NCBI GenBank assembly: GCA_903877165.1
Contig: CAIRCU010000042.1
Location: 1-44,651, forward strand
DNA from: Methanobacteriota archaeon
Lineage (GTDB): Archaea; Thermoplasmatota; E2; DHVEG-1
DNA: 44,651 nucleotides
Reading direction: 5' to 3'
Made by a program: the position numbers and the translations under genes. This document shows, piece by piece, positions 1 to 6,501 of this stretch. Numbering within the stretch: position 1 is the first letter of the stretch; every line of letters starts with the position of its first letter. The notes under the pieces were generated by a model, which saw only the letters and a program-made list of their open reading frames with translations, had not been told where the DNA came from and ran no database searches.

Positions 1-402
1 GGTGAGCCGGTAGAGCCTCATGTCCATTTTCACGGTGGGCGTGCACGACGTGTGTCGGCACCATTCCGCCACGAATCGATTCGCTATGGGCTGGGGGGCG
101 TTGACCCCAGAGACCGATATGCCGTTGTGTTTGAGATGCTTGGTCAGGGGACGGAAGGCTTCGGGGGTGGCACTGTCAGCTGCGATCACAATGGGCCACG
201 GTGGCGTCATGAGTGCGGCGAGGACCACGGATTCCTGCTGGTGAACGGTCGCGAGGAATGGCGTCGTCTGGGATCCCGCTGGATCGCTGATGATGCTTTG
301 GAGGACTCCAAGCAGCAGTTCGTTGTCCGGGTAGGTCAAGAACCCCTGACGGTTCAGGATACCGTAATACTCTGTCGGGTTGTCATAGGTTGTCAGGTCC
401 AT
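1..402 (-). CDS. GNAT-family N-acetyltransferase, N-terminal part (cut by window edge)
   Basis: The minus strand reads open from an ATG at 402 to the window edge, 134 codons without a stop. The translation begins MDLTTYDNPTEYYGILNRQ and contains FLATVHQQESVVLAALMTPP, then ends near VKMDMRLYRLT. This layout (helical N-terminus, an FATV-like strand, an AAL.TPP strand, a long linker and an M.....Y.L strand) is what I know from the N-terminal half of a GNAT subfamily whose acetyl-CoA binding half follows; that half lies outside the window. Expected role is acetyl transfer from acetyl-CoA to an unknown amine substrate. A TATA-like AT-rich stretch about 25-35 bases upstream (425-434) fits a nearly leaderless transcript; no clear Shine-Dalgarno is seen. 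Family call fairly sure, substrate unknown. Confidence 0.72.
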   Translation of the reverse strand, partial: MDLTTYDNPTEYYGILNRQGFLTYPDNELLLGVLQSIISDPAGSQTTPFLATVHQQESVVLAALMTPPWPIVIAADSATPEAFRPLTKHLKHNGISVSGVNAPQPIANRFVAEWCRHTSCTPTVKMDMRLYRLT

Positions 403-600
403 GAGGGGAGGAGATGCCTCTAGGGATTATTTAGTATACCTGCAGCAAGAAGAATATATCTATAGAGAATACCACAGACAAGGGAGTTGAGGTGGCCACG
501 AGAACAAACCCGTCTCTTCGCTCCTTCCTTTTCTTATCTCACACTGGCACGTGACCACGCTTGGGAACATTCGAGAAAAAAAGGAGACGAAAAATCAAGG

Positions 601-735
601 TTACGAGAGCCCTTTGATCGCGAGCACGCACTCCGCGCAGATCTTCCGCGTTTCACCCTTCGTCTCAATGAAATGAATCTCATCGAGTCCGTGCTCCTCG
701 CCGCACACCAAACAGGTATGTTTCTCCTGATGCAT
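601..735 (-). CDS. Small zinc-ribbon protein, 44 aa
   Basis: A 45-codon frame (with stop) starts at ATG 735 and is preceded by a perfect Shine-Dalgarno GGAGGT (746-741) five bases away. The protein has two CxxC knuckles, CLVC (residues 8-11) and CAEC (33-36), about 21 residues apart, the signature of a single zinc ribbon. The rest is charged and ends LAIKGLS. A TATA-like TTTTTAAA on the same strand at about 778-785 predicts a start site roughly 20 bases before the ATG, so promoter, ribosome site and frame all agree. Such mini zinc ribbons are common in euryarchaea; the function is unknown. The mobile element at 835-1779 sits just upstream of this promoter. Confidence 0.75.
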   Translation of the reverse strand: MHQEKHTCLVCGEEHGLDEIHFIETKGETRKICAECVLAIKGLS

Positions 736-775
736 AGTCGACCTCCGTACTGTCTCTCCCCGCTAACGCATCATC

Positions 776-788
776 CCTTTAAAAAGAC
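776..788 (-). promoter_or_regulatory. TATA box of the 44-aa zinc-ribbon gene
   Basis: Minus-strand TTTTTAAAG lies about 43-50 bases upstream of the ATG at 735, giving a predicted transcription start about 20 bases before the start codon with room for the GGAGGT site. Confidence 0.5.
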
Positions 789-825
789 CAGTCTTCCCAC
801 CAACAAAAATATATATATGTAGCAT

Positions 826-834
826 CCTTTTTGC
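826..834 (+). repeat. Target-site duplication, left copy
   Basis: CCTTTTTGC, 9 bases, lies directly outside the left terminal inverted repeat. It is repeated exactly, in the same orientation, directly outside the right one at 1780-1788. Confidence 0.8.
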
Positions 835-850
835 GGCTTTGCACATAAAT
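835..850 (+). repeat. Left terminal inverted repeat
   Basis: GGCTTTGCACATAAAT pairs with the minus strand of 1764-1779 with a single mismatch at position 12. Confidence 0.78.
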
Positions 851-1151
851 TATCTATAGCTCTATCTTGCATATAAATTCGGGGTGGACTTCCTACGAGA
901 AATCAACTTATAATACCATTTAGGGACGTATATAATTTTAAATCCTGGATGCTCCTTGTTATGCTGCCATTTAAAAAGCACGTTCACCAGTTCTCATATT
1001 TTTAAATGTTTCAAGAGTCATTTCTATGTAATTCGTATGAAACAATTGAAGTAATATTTATAGTGCGATGGAAAAGTTTAAAATCCCTGATTATATTTTA
1101 AATATGCAAACAATTCTCCATAAAATGGTAATATTGGCGGAGGAACGCAAA

Positions 1152-1661
1152 ATGAGGAAAAGATTGTTAGTTGGCTCTGTTCTAATTGCACTTGTGCTAA
1201 TCATGAGTTCGATAACAATACCGGCACTAGCAACCGCTCCCAACAAGACACAATCAACTAAAAGTTCGAATAACCCATATCTCCCACCCAGCATCCCTGA
1301 ACTAAATGGACCAACAAAAGTCAACTATGCTGAAGGTTGTAGATACTTTTTCTGCTCCACTGATCCCCAAGGCTTGGACATTTATTATCACATAGATTTT
1401 GACAATAATATTGTTGATTGTTGTGGGCCATATCACTCAGGAGACACAGGTTTTGATGACACGGACTGGGAGAAGATAGGTGACGTTACAGTCCGATGCT
1501 ATGCATACAATACATTAAACTTGAAAAGCGACTGGGCAACACTCATTGTTCATGTCCCATTGGACTATAAACCTCCACATCCGTTATGGCTAGATTTTCT
1601 GTTCGAGCACTTCCCATCAGCTTTCCCACTCCTCCAGAAATTCCTAGGATATAATACTTAG
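1152..1661 (+). CDS. Secreted Ig/PKD-like protein carried by the mobile element
   Basis: I place the start at ATG 1152, not the upstream in-frame ATG at 1068. GGCGGAGGAA at about 1136-1145 is a strong ribosome site for it, and the product then opens with a standard signal peptide (MRKRLLVGSVLIALVLIM, cleavage near ALA). The 169-aa protein has one Ig/PKD-like domain at about residues 40-145, with the pattern STDPQG...IYYHIDF....CGPYHSG, similar to the PKD-like modules of the proteins at 25022-27421 and 27979-29424 but with extra cysteines (several CC and C.C). The tail FEHFPSAFPLLQKFLGY resembles a short C-terminal FPNAFPLL motif that I recall from other archaeal secreted proteins. A T-rich terminator follows. 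Codon use is AT-rich, unlike the neighbouring genes. Function unknown; export is confident. Confidence 0.72.
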   Translation: MRKRLLVGSVLIALVLIMSSITIPALATAPNKTQSTKSSNNPYLPPSIPELNGPTKVNYAEGCRYFFCSTDPQGLDIYYHIDFDNNIVDCCGPYHSGDTGFDDTDWEKIGDVTVRCYAYNTLNLKSDWATLIVHVPLDYKPPHPLWLDFLFEHFPSAFPLLQKFLGYNT

Positions 1662-1681
1662 CGAAGGGTGTTTCATCCTTC

Positions 1682-1698
1682 ATTTTCTTTTTTTTGTT
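1682..1698 (+). terminator. T-rich terminator after the element's gene
   Basis: A run of nearly uninterrupted T residues begins about 20 bases after the stop at 1661, as expected for archaeal transcription termination. Confidence 0.5.
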
Positions 1699-1763
1699 CT
1701 AACGTTCTCGGATGAAGAAAATAATTTTATGTGCAAATTTCTGGTTTCCACATAAAATCAGAC

Positions 1764-1779
1764 ATTTGTGTGCAAAGCC
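1764..1779 (-). repeat. Right terminal inverted repeat
   Basis: Read on the minus strand as GGCTTTGCACACAAAT, matching the left end at 15 of 16 bases. A nearby perfect 10-base inverted repeat (1724-1733 with 1749-1758) could fold as a hairpin inside this end. Confidence 0.78.
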
Positions 1780-1788
1780 CCTTTTTGC
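1780..1788 (+). repeat. Target-site duplication, right copy
   Basis: CCTTTTTGC, identical to 826-834, directly abutting the right inverted repeat. Confidence 0.8.
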
Positions 1789-1817
1789 AACTGCAGATTG
1801 CTCGGAAACCCACCAAC

Positions 1818-1828
1818 CTTTTTAAATA
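1818..1828 (+). promoter_or_regulatory. TATA box of the large C25 peptidase gene
   Basis: CTTTTTAAATA lies about 100 bases upstream of the ATG at 1930, predicting a leader of roughly 75-80 bases. It lies only about 40 bases downstream of the mobile element's right end. Confidence 0.5.
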
Positions 1829-1929
1829 CAGAGTCTTATATCAACACATAGGGGAAGGCTCATACTACGGACCTCACACGAGACATCAACCTTCCCATCC
1901 CATGCTTCAACCGAAAAGAAGGTCATCCC

Positions 1930-4900
1930 ATGTCCACAACAACTCCTACCATTGGATTAAAGCCGGCACACCTCAGACTCTTCGCAGCCCTCCTCTGCTT
2001 CATCCTCCTCGCCACCGCACTCCCGACCCAAGGACTCACCATCCACCGCACCATCGCCTCACCGACCTACTCCATCACCTTCGACCCACAGACCCTCACC
2101 GTCACCACTACCAACGGCTACGACACCCTCATCTTCCCAGACGCCGCCACCACCGGCCAACCCGGCACCCCAGCCATCCCGTCAGAAACCCTGGTCATCG
2201 CAGTCCCAGCCACCACCATCTTCACCGCCGTCCGCATCCTCGCCGCCACCACCCAACCACTCCCAGGCACCTATACCCTACCCTCACTGCAGCCGCCCCA
2301 GACCATCAACTCCCTTGGCGGTATACCTGCCATCCTCTCTACTCTTACCACCATCTCCGATCCCTATCCAGCCTCACCCATCCAGCTCACCGGAGAAAGC
2401 GACCTCTACGGCCAAGGACTCGCTTCCCTTCGCTTCACCCCGATCCAGTACCACATCGCCACCCACACCATCACCGTCACCACCTCCCTTACCATCCAAC
2501 TCGTCGGCATCCCAGGCCGCCAACCAGGCGATTACCTCCCAAGCCAGACATCACCAACTGACCAACAGCAACTCACGACCCAAGTACAAAACATGGTCAT
2601 CAACCCAGACGCCGTCCGCCTCCAAACCAACCCCAAGCCGCACACCACGGGCGTCCCCGCAGGCGACTACGACTACGTCATCATCACCAAAACAGACTGG
2701 GTCTCCGCCTTCCAGCCACTCGCGAACTGGAAAACTCAGAAAGGCATCCGCGCAACCATCGTCACCACGGACTGGATCTACAACAGTGGTGGTTACAGCG
2801 GCAGCAACGTCGACAAGATCAAGGCCTTCGTCCAGGACGCGTACAACACCTGGGGAGCGACCTTCTTCCTCATCGGCGGCGACATCGACACCGTACCATG
2901 TCACTATAAAACATATTCCGATGTCGACTACGATCCTGTCCCCAACGACACATACTACGCGGACTTCGATGGCGACTACGTCTGCGAAGTCAACGTCGGA
3001 CGCGCCAGCGTCACCGGAACCGGTACCGGCAACGGAAAGATAGGCACCTTCATCAACAAAGTCCTGACCTATGAGCAGAACCCACCAGCAAGCTTCCCCC
3101 TGAAAGCCTCCATGTTCGGCTTCGACCTGGATTCAAGCACCCATGCGCAACAATGCAAGATCAGCATCGACAACAACTACATCCCCTCAAGCTGGACCAT
3201 GACCAACGTCTATGACAGCGACAGCGGCAACCATAAGACCAACGTCCTCGCCGCGCTGAACGCAGGCCAGAACCTCATCAACCACGCGGACCACTCCAAC
3301 GAAGACTCCATGGGCACCGGGTACATCAACCACAACTATCTGATCTCCTCAAGCGACATGGACGCCCTCACCAACGGCAACAAACAAGGCATCCTCTACA
3401 GCATGGGCTGCGACCCCGCCGCCTACGACACCTCCGCCTGCATCGCCGAACACTACGTCCGCAACGCAAACGGCGGCGGCATCGCCTTCATCGGCAACAG
3501 CCGCTACGGCTGGTACGAGTACGGATCCTACGACACCCTCTCCATGGGGTTTGATCAGGCCTTCTTCCATTCACTCTTCACCGAGAACTACTACAAACTC
3601 GGGCAGGCCTTCTCTGACCACAAGAACGACGCCGTCTCTAGCGACAGCTACGACCGCTACATCTACACCGAGCTCACGCTCCTGGGCGACCCGGAGCTGC
3701 CCGTCTGGACCGCCAACCCCTCGACCTTCACCGTCACCCACCCCTCGACCCTGCCCCTCGGCTCCTCCTCCTTCACCGTCCACGTTACTAATGGCGGCTC
3801 CCCGGTCAACCAAGCCTACGTCTGCCTCTGGAAAGGCACGGAAGTCTACCTCACCGGCACCACCAACAACACCAATGGCGACGTCACCTTCACCCCCGCA
3901 CCCACCACCATCGGGACGATGAACGTCACGGTCACCAAACAAAACTACCTGCCCAACGCCACCACCGCCACCGTCGTCAACAACGGCAACACACCTCCTG
4001 AGGCATTCGACGACTATGTGAACGTCATCATGAACTCCGCCAACAACCAACTCGATGTCAAAGCCAACGACCACGACGACGACGGCGACGCCATCACCAT
4101 CACCTCGGTCACCCAGCCAGCCCACGGACAGTCCAGCACAGACGGCGCCTACGCCTACTACACCCCAACCACGAACTACTACGGCCAGGACAGCTTCACC
4201 TACACTATCAGCGACAACCACGGAGGAACGGACACCGCCACCGTCTACGTGACCGTCATCAACAACGATATCCCGCCCATCGCAAACAATGATACTATCA
4301 CAACCAACGAGGACGTCCCTATCTGGATCTCCGTTCTCGCCAACGACTACGACCCCGATGGTACCATCGTGCCCAGCAGCGTTACCGTCACCATGCCCCC
4401 CTCCCACGGATCGACCACGGTGAACACGACCACTGGAACCATCCGATACTCACCCCAGGAGAATTACAACGGCGCGGACAGTTTCGTCTATCGGATCACG
4501 GACAATCAGGGAGCCACCGACACCGCAACCGTCTCCATCACCATACTCTCCGTCAACGACCCGCCAACAGCCTCCTTCACGTACCAACCCGAAGAACCGC
4601 AGATAAGCCAGACTATTTTCTTCAACAGCACATCCTCAGATGTCGACGGCGCCATCGTGAACTGGACCTGGGACTTCGGTGACGGATCCATGGGGTACGG
4701 CGAACGAGTCACCCACTCGTACACTGTCGTCCAAGCCTATATTGCGGCCCTCACCGCGACGGACGACCAGGGAGCAACAGATAGTGCCTCGACCATTGTT
4801 GCCGTAAGCGCTCTTCCCCTCACTGCGCACGCTGGCGGCCCCTACACGGGCATGCAAGGCTGCCCCGTGACATTTACAGGGAATGCAACAGGAGGAACAC

Positions 4901-5382
4901 CCCCCTATAACTACCAATGGAGCTTCGGGGATGGCACCACCTCAACCGAGCCGAACCCCTCGCACACATACCGCATCGGGGATAACTTTACAGTCACCTT
5001 CCTAGTGGTAGACAGCATCGGGCGAAACAACTCTGACGTCACCACAGCCACGATTAGTAGGGATTCCCTTCCGCCGACGGTGTCCCTCGTCACGCCTGTC
5101 GCCAACATGCTGTATCTCTTCAACCGCCCGGTCTTCCCACTGGCACGGACCATTATCATCGGACCCGTGCTCGTCACGGTTCATGCATCGGACGACCAAA
5201 CGGGCGTCAACCACGTTGAGATCTATGTGGACGGTGGTCTAATGGCCTACACCAGTGTTGGTCCCGAGTATCAATGGCAATGGACCATCCCAGCGTTCGG
5301 CTCGAAGACTCTTCGAGTCGTAGCCATCGACAACGCCGGGAATATAAAGACCACAGAGATGAACGTGATTAAAATCCTCTAA
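1930..5382 (+). CDS. Secreted gingipain-like C25 cysteine peptidase with Ig and PKD domains
   Basis: The 1150-aa protein has a signal peptide (hydrophobic core LFAALLCFILLATA). A propeptide-like region follows (YDTLIFPDAATTGQPGTP). The C25 catalytic domain spans about residues 245-600: YVIITKTDW, FFLIGGDIDTVP, a His motif NHADHS (likely catalytic H455), YSMGCDPAAYD (catalytic C494) and LLGDPELPVW at its end. After it come an Ig-like strand domain, two tandem Big_9/cadherin-like repeats (PPEAFDDYV... and PPIANNDTI...), two PKD domains (WDFGDGS, WSFGDGT) and a last Ig-like module with RTIIIGPVLV. Clan CD peptidases of this type cut extracellular proteins. Unlike the two other C25 genes here it lacks the shared C-terminal domain. 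The first half is strikingly biased to C in third codon positions. GAAGGTC upstream is a plausible ribosome site. Confidence 0.88.
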   Translation: MSTTTPTIGLKPAHLRLFAALLCFILLATALPTQGLTIHRTIASPTYSITFDPQTLTVTTTNGYDTLIFPDAATTGQPGTPAIPSETLVIAVPATTIFTAVRILAATTQPLPGTYTLPSLQPPQTINSLGGIPAILSTLTTISDPYPASPIQLTGESDLYGQGLASLRFTPIQYHIATHTITVTTSLTIQLVGIPGRQPGDYLPSQTSPTDQQQLTTQVQNMVINPDAVRLQTNPKPHTTGVPAGDYDYVIITKTDWVSAFQPLANWKTQKGIRATIVTTDWIYNSGGYSGSNVDKIKAFVQDAYNTWGATFFLIGGDIDTVPCHYKTYSDVDYDPVPNDTYYADFDGDYVCEVNVGRASVTGTGTGNGKIGTFINKVLTYEQNPPASFPLKASMFGFDLDSSTHAQQCKISIDNNYIPSSWTMTNVYDSDSGNHKTNVLAALNAGQNLINHADHSNEDSMGTGYINHNYLISSSDMDALTNGNKQGILYSMGCDPAAYDTSACIAEHYVRNANGGGIAFIGNSRYGWYEYGSYDTLSMGFDQAFFHSLFTENYYKLGQAFSDHKNDAVSSDSYDRYIYTELTLLGDPELPVWTANPSTFTVTHPSTLPLGSSSFTVHVTNGGSPVNQAYVCLWKGTEVYLTGTTNNTNGDVTFTPAPTTIGTMNVTVTKQNYLPNATTATVVNNGNTPPEAFDDYVNVIMNSANNQLDVKANDHDDDGDAITITSVTQPAHGQSSTDGAYAYYTPTTNYYGQDSFTYTISDNHGGTDTATVYVTVINNDIPPIANNDTITTNEDVPIWISVLANDYDPDGTIVPSSVTVTMPPSHGSTTVNTTTGTIRYSPQENYNGADSFVYRITDNQGATDTATVSITILSVNDPPTASFTYQPEEPQISQTIFFNSTSSDVDGAIVNWTWDFGDGSMGYGERVTHSYTVVQAYIAALTATDDQGATDSASTIVAVSALPLTAHAGGPYTGMQGCPVTFTGNATGGTPPYNYQWSFGDGTTSTEPNPSHTYRIGDNFTVTFLVVDSIGRNNSDVTTATISRDSLPPTVSLVTPVANMLYLFNRPVFPLARTIIIGPVLVTVHASDDQTGVNHVEIYVDGGLMAYTSVGPEYQWQWTIPAFGSKTLRVVAIDNAGNIKTTEMNVIKIL

Positions 5383-5403
5383 GAAATGACGACTTGCCGT
5401 CTC

Positions 5404-5442
5404 CCTTTTTTCTTCTTCACTTAGTATAAGAAAAAAAGAAGG
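5404..5442. terminator. Bidirectional T/A-tract terminator
   Basis: A T-tract (about 5404-5418) serves the plus-strand peptidase gene. An A-tract (about 5430-5441), which reads as a T-tract on the minus strand, serves the convergent gene ending at 5446. Confidence 0.5.
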
Positions 5443-5445
5443 AGA

Positions 5446-5727
5446 TTACCGAAATGACCGCAACAGGCGGCTTGTGTCGATTCCCGATCGGTACGCATCT
5501 TGGAGTCTCTGTGCTGTAGCGTGCTCTATGCCTTGATGTTCGAGTTCTGCTTGGAAGATGCGGCCGGCTTTTCTTGCCATGCTTTTGAACCTGAGGAACT
5601 CCCCGCCGCAGCGAACGACGAGGGCGGGGGTTTTCAGGATGAGGACGCCGACGATCTTGGGGAGGTTGATTCGTCTCAGAGTCGTCTGCTTCGGGTCGAT
5701 GGAAGAGCTAGTTTTAGTCATGCTCAT
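5446..5727 (-). CDS. Unknown small protein, last gene of the ABC-F cluster
   Basis: A basic 93-aa protein with no signal peptide. The central part, INLPKIVGVLILKTPALVV, is hydrophobic and could be a buried strand or a single membrane-associated helix. The C-terminal half (ARKAGRIFQAELEHQGIEH...) is helical and charged. It overlaps the upstream frame 5714-5989 by 14 bases, which argues for translational coupling and for the start at 5727; a second Met two codons later (5721) is possible. I do not recognise a family. The conserved-looking spacing with two further small genes (5714-5989 and 6043-6477) suggests a functional set, but no role can be read from the sequence. Confidence 0.6.
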   Translation of the reverse strand: MSMTKTSSSIDPKQTTLRRINLPKIVGVLILKTPALVVRCGGEFLRFKSMARKAGRIFQAELEHQGIEHATAQRLQDAYRSGIDTSRLLRSFR

Positions 5728-5989
5728 GGGATCCGAAGCGGCTCATGAGATTGCCGAGGTTCAGGGTGGAGAGGTACTGACGGGTCAGCTCGAAGGCTTG
5801 ATCATCGGTCATACCTGCTGCCTTCAATTCTTTGTAGAAGATGGCGGCGGCTTCGGCGAACTGCTTGGCGCTTTTCGGGCCGTAGAGCAGGTCGCTGAGG
5901 GTCTTGAGCAGCCCTGGGATTTTTTCTCCGACGACGTCGAGGATTTGCCTGATTTGTTCTGGGTCTGGGATTCCTTCGTGATTGGACAT
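5714..5989 (-). CDS. Unknown small helical protein
   Basis: This 91-aa, acidic, all-helical looking protein begins MSNHEGIPDPEQIRQILDVV and contains LLYGPKSAKQFAEAAAIFY and AGMTDDQAFELTRQYLSTL. No membrane segment, cysteine pair or signal peptide is present, so it should be cytoplasmic. Its 3' end overlaps the next gene (5446-5727) by 14 bases, and it follows the winged-helix gene by about 50 bases, so the three are probably co-transcribed. I recall similar short proteins in methanogens but cannot name a family; function unknown. Confidence 0.65.
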   Translation of the reverse strand: MSNHEGIPDPEQIRQILDVVGEKIPGLLKTLSDLLYGPKSAKQFAEAAAIFYKELKAAGMTDDQAFELTRQYLSTLNLGNLMSRFGSHEHD

Positions 5990-6042
5990 GGTTTCTTTGT
6001 CTCCTTTATTCTTTGATGTCTGGGATAGGTATGGTCATGGTA

Positions 6043-6477
6043 TTAGGAGAATCCGAGTAGTTGTGTCCACTTTTTGACCACGTCCGAGCTGAGGCTGTAG
6101 ACGTGTCGTGAGCCGCGCTGGTGTTTGTTCACGATGCCTTGGGTTTCGAGGTCGGCGAGTCGTTTTCGGATAATGCGTCGAGAGGCGGTGCCACGTCTTG
6201 CTTTCACTAGGTCCGTGATCTGGGAGACGTTTTGCGCCTCCCGTTCCAAGAGCACGCGGACGATGTCTTTGCTAATGGAATCCCGGATGCCGGGGAGGAC
6301 GGCCTCAGGGGTCAGGCCGCCGTGGTCGAGGAGCAGGCCGGCGAGCTTCACGTACCGTTCCGTGGTTTTTTGGGCGTCGGAGAGCGGCTTCATGAGGATG
6401 GCGAGCATCCGCTCAAGTTCGCTGATGCGCTTGTTCAGCTCCTTGACTTCTTCCGCCAGGTCTTTTTCTTCGGTCAT
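6043..6477 (-). CDS. Coiled-coil plus winged-helix DNA-binding regulator
   Basis: A 144-aa protein. Residues about 1-40 form a charged heptad-like coiled coil (LAEEVKELNKRISELERMLA), which suggests dimerisation. Residues about 75-144 look like a winged helix: IVRVLLEREAQNVSQITDLV, then the recognition-helix-like GTASRRIIRKRLADLETQGI, then a wing with GSRHVYSLS. It fits the broad ArsR/MarR-like class of archaeal repressors but has no metal-binding cysteines. It starts 24 bases after the ABC-F stop and precedes two small unknown genes, so it may control this cluster. That link is inference from position. Confidence 0.72.
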   Translation of the reverse strand: MTEEKDLAEEVKELNKRISELERMLAILMKPLSDAQKTTERYVKLAGLLLDHGGLTPEAVLPGIRDSISKDIVRVLLEREAQNVSQITDLVKARRGTASRRIIRKRLADLETQGIVNKHQRGSRHVYSLSSDVVKKWTQLLGFS

Positions 6478-6501
6478 GGTCCGTGGGGGGTGACAATGGG
6501 G

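Larger units (their letters stand above)
835..1779 (+). mobile_element. 945-bp non-autonomous transposon-like element with a cargo gene
   Basis: The left end reads GGCTTTGCACATAAAT (835-850) and the reverse complement of the right end (1764-1779) reads GGCTTTGCACACAAAT: 15 of 16 bases match. The ends are abutted by a perfect 9-base direct repeat. Each end also carries a second, internal copy of the motif: CTTGCATATAAATT near 867-880 and, on the minus strand, TTTGCACATAAAATT near 1724-1738. This looks like tandem transposase-binding sites. The interior is visibly richer in A+T than the flanks and holds one gene (1152-1661) and no transposase, so any mobility would need an enzyme supplied in trans. 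It splits the intergenic region between two divergent genes. The family cannot be assigned from this window. Confidence 0.72.

Noticed and set aside
52-423. Plus-strand frame near the left edge
   Set aside because: The opposite strand encodes a GNAT-like N-terminus with sensible composition; the plus frame is its shadow.
487-822. Plus-strand frame of 111 codons
   Set aside because: It overlaps the 44-aa zinc-ribbon gene on the other strand, which has a TATA box, ribosome site and cysteine motifs, while this frame has none of these.
3571-4407. Long minus-strand open frame opposite the C25 peptidase gene
   Set aside because: It is a shadow of the strongly C-biased plus-strand gene: composition is Val/Gly/Asp-rich low complexity, with no ribosome site and no recognisable product.
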